A DNA stretch of 64,000 nt from Panicum virgatum (Eukaryota > Streptophyta > Magnoliopsida > Poales > Poaceae), in NCBI RefSeq assembly GCF_016808335.1, contig NC_053149.1, positions 13,691,714 to 13,755,713 on the forward strand. The letters run 5' to 3'. The notes under the pieces are model-generated. The model was not told where the DNA came from and ran no database searches. It worked only from the letters and a program-made list of their open reading frames with translations. The translations under genes and the position numbers were made by a program. Positions 63,931-64,000 of this stretch are shown here, one piece after another (the stretch's first letter is position 1; the number at the start of each line of letters is the position of its first letter).

Positions 63931-64000
63931 AACCATTCCGGGCCGGAACCGATTTCAAACCGGGCCACTTTGTTCCGGCCGGAATGAAGGCTGGTTTTTT
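63931..64000. other. Right flank of MULE B
   Basis: Continues the paralogous flanking repeat (CATTCCGGGCCGGA...GGCCGGAATG), matching 52505-52575 at the right flank of MULE A. The window ends here. Confidence 0.7.

Overview
The window is plant nuclear DNA, most likely from a panicoid grass (sorghum, maize or sugarcane relatives). Evidence: GT-AG introns, a 23-exon plant exoribonuclease gene, GC-rich 5' exons, and a dense nested layer of grass-type transposable elements. There are no rRNA, tRNA or CRISPR loci and no bacterial features. The species is an inference.

Region 1 (about 1-11 kb) holds the one clearly intact host gene. It is an XRN-type 5'-3' exoribonuclease on the minus strand: 23 exons, 1068 codons plus stop, open reading frame unbroken. 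It is flanked by a Tourist-like MITE trace and a non-autonomous MULE.

Region 2 (about 11-20 kb) is a stack of small elements, several with exact target-site duplications (TSDs). They are a hAT-like element split by a solo LTR, a Tourist/PIF-like MITE, a small Helitron, a 169-bp hAT MITE and a GC-rich PIF/Harbinger-like element.

Region 3 (20.1-25.1 kb) is MULE 'C'. It has roughly 450-bp terminal inverted repeats (TIRs), a convergent pair of genes (a GRF-type zinc-finger/coiled-coil gene and a MURA-like transposase) and a MITE inside one TIR.

Region 4 (25-31.4 kb) contains gene scraps: a zinc-knuckle exon, one GH1 beta-glucosidase exon, an inverted duplication and a solo LTR. Region 5 (31.4-43.7 kb) is a minus-strand Ty3/Gypsy (probably Tat-lineage) element with decayed gag-pol and an oppositely oriented intron-containing gene.

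Region 6 (44.6-64 kb) is the most interesting part. Two roughly 8-kb MULEs, 'A' (44576-52452, TSD of 8 bp) and 'B' (55835-63921, TSD of 9 bp), lie in opposite orientation. Each carries a MURA-like transposase, a plant mobile domain (PMD) gene and two GRF-type zinc-finger genes. Both copies are broken, in different and partly complementary ways. Between them lie exon fragments of a UBC22-like E2 and a CNGC19/20-like channel. The sequences flanking A and B are paralogous, so each locus acts as the empty site for the other insertion.

Working model: MULEs A, B and C share a core in which transposase and GRF/coiled-coil genes converge from TATA-bearing TIRs. A and B additionally carry PMD and a second GRF gene downstream of the transposase.
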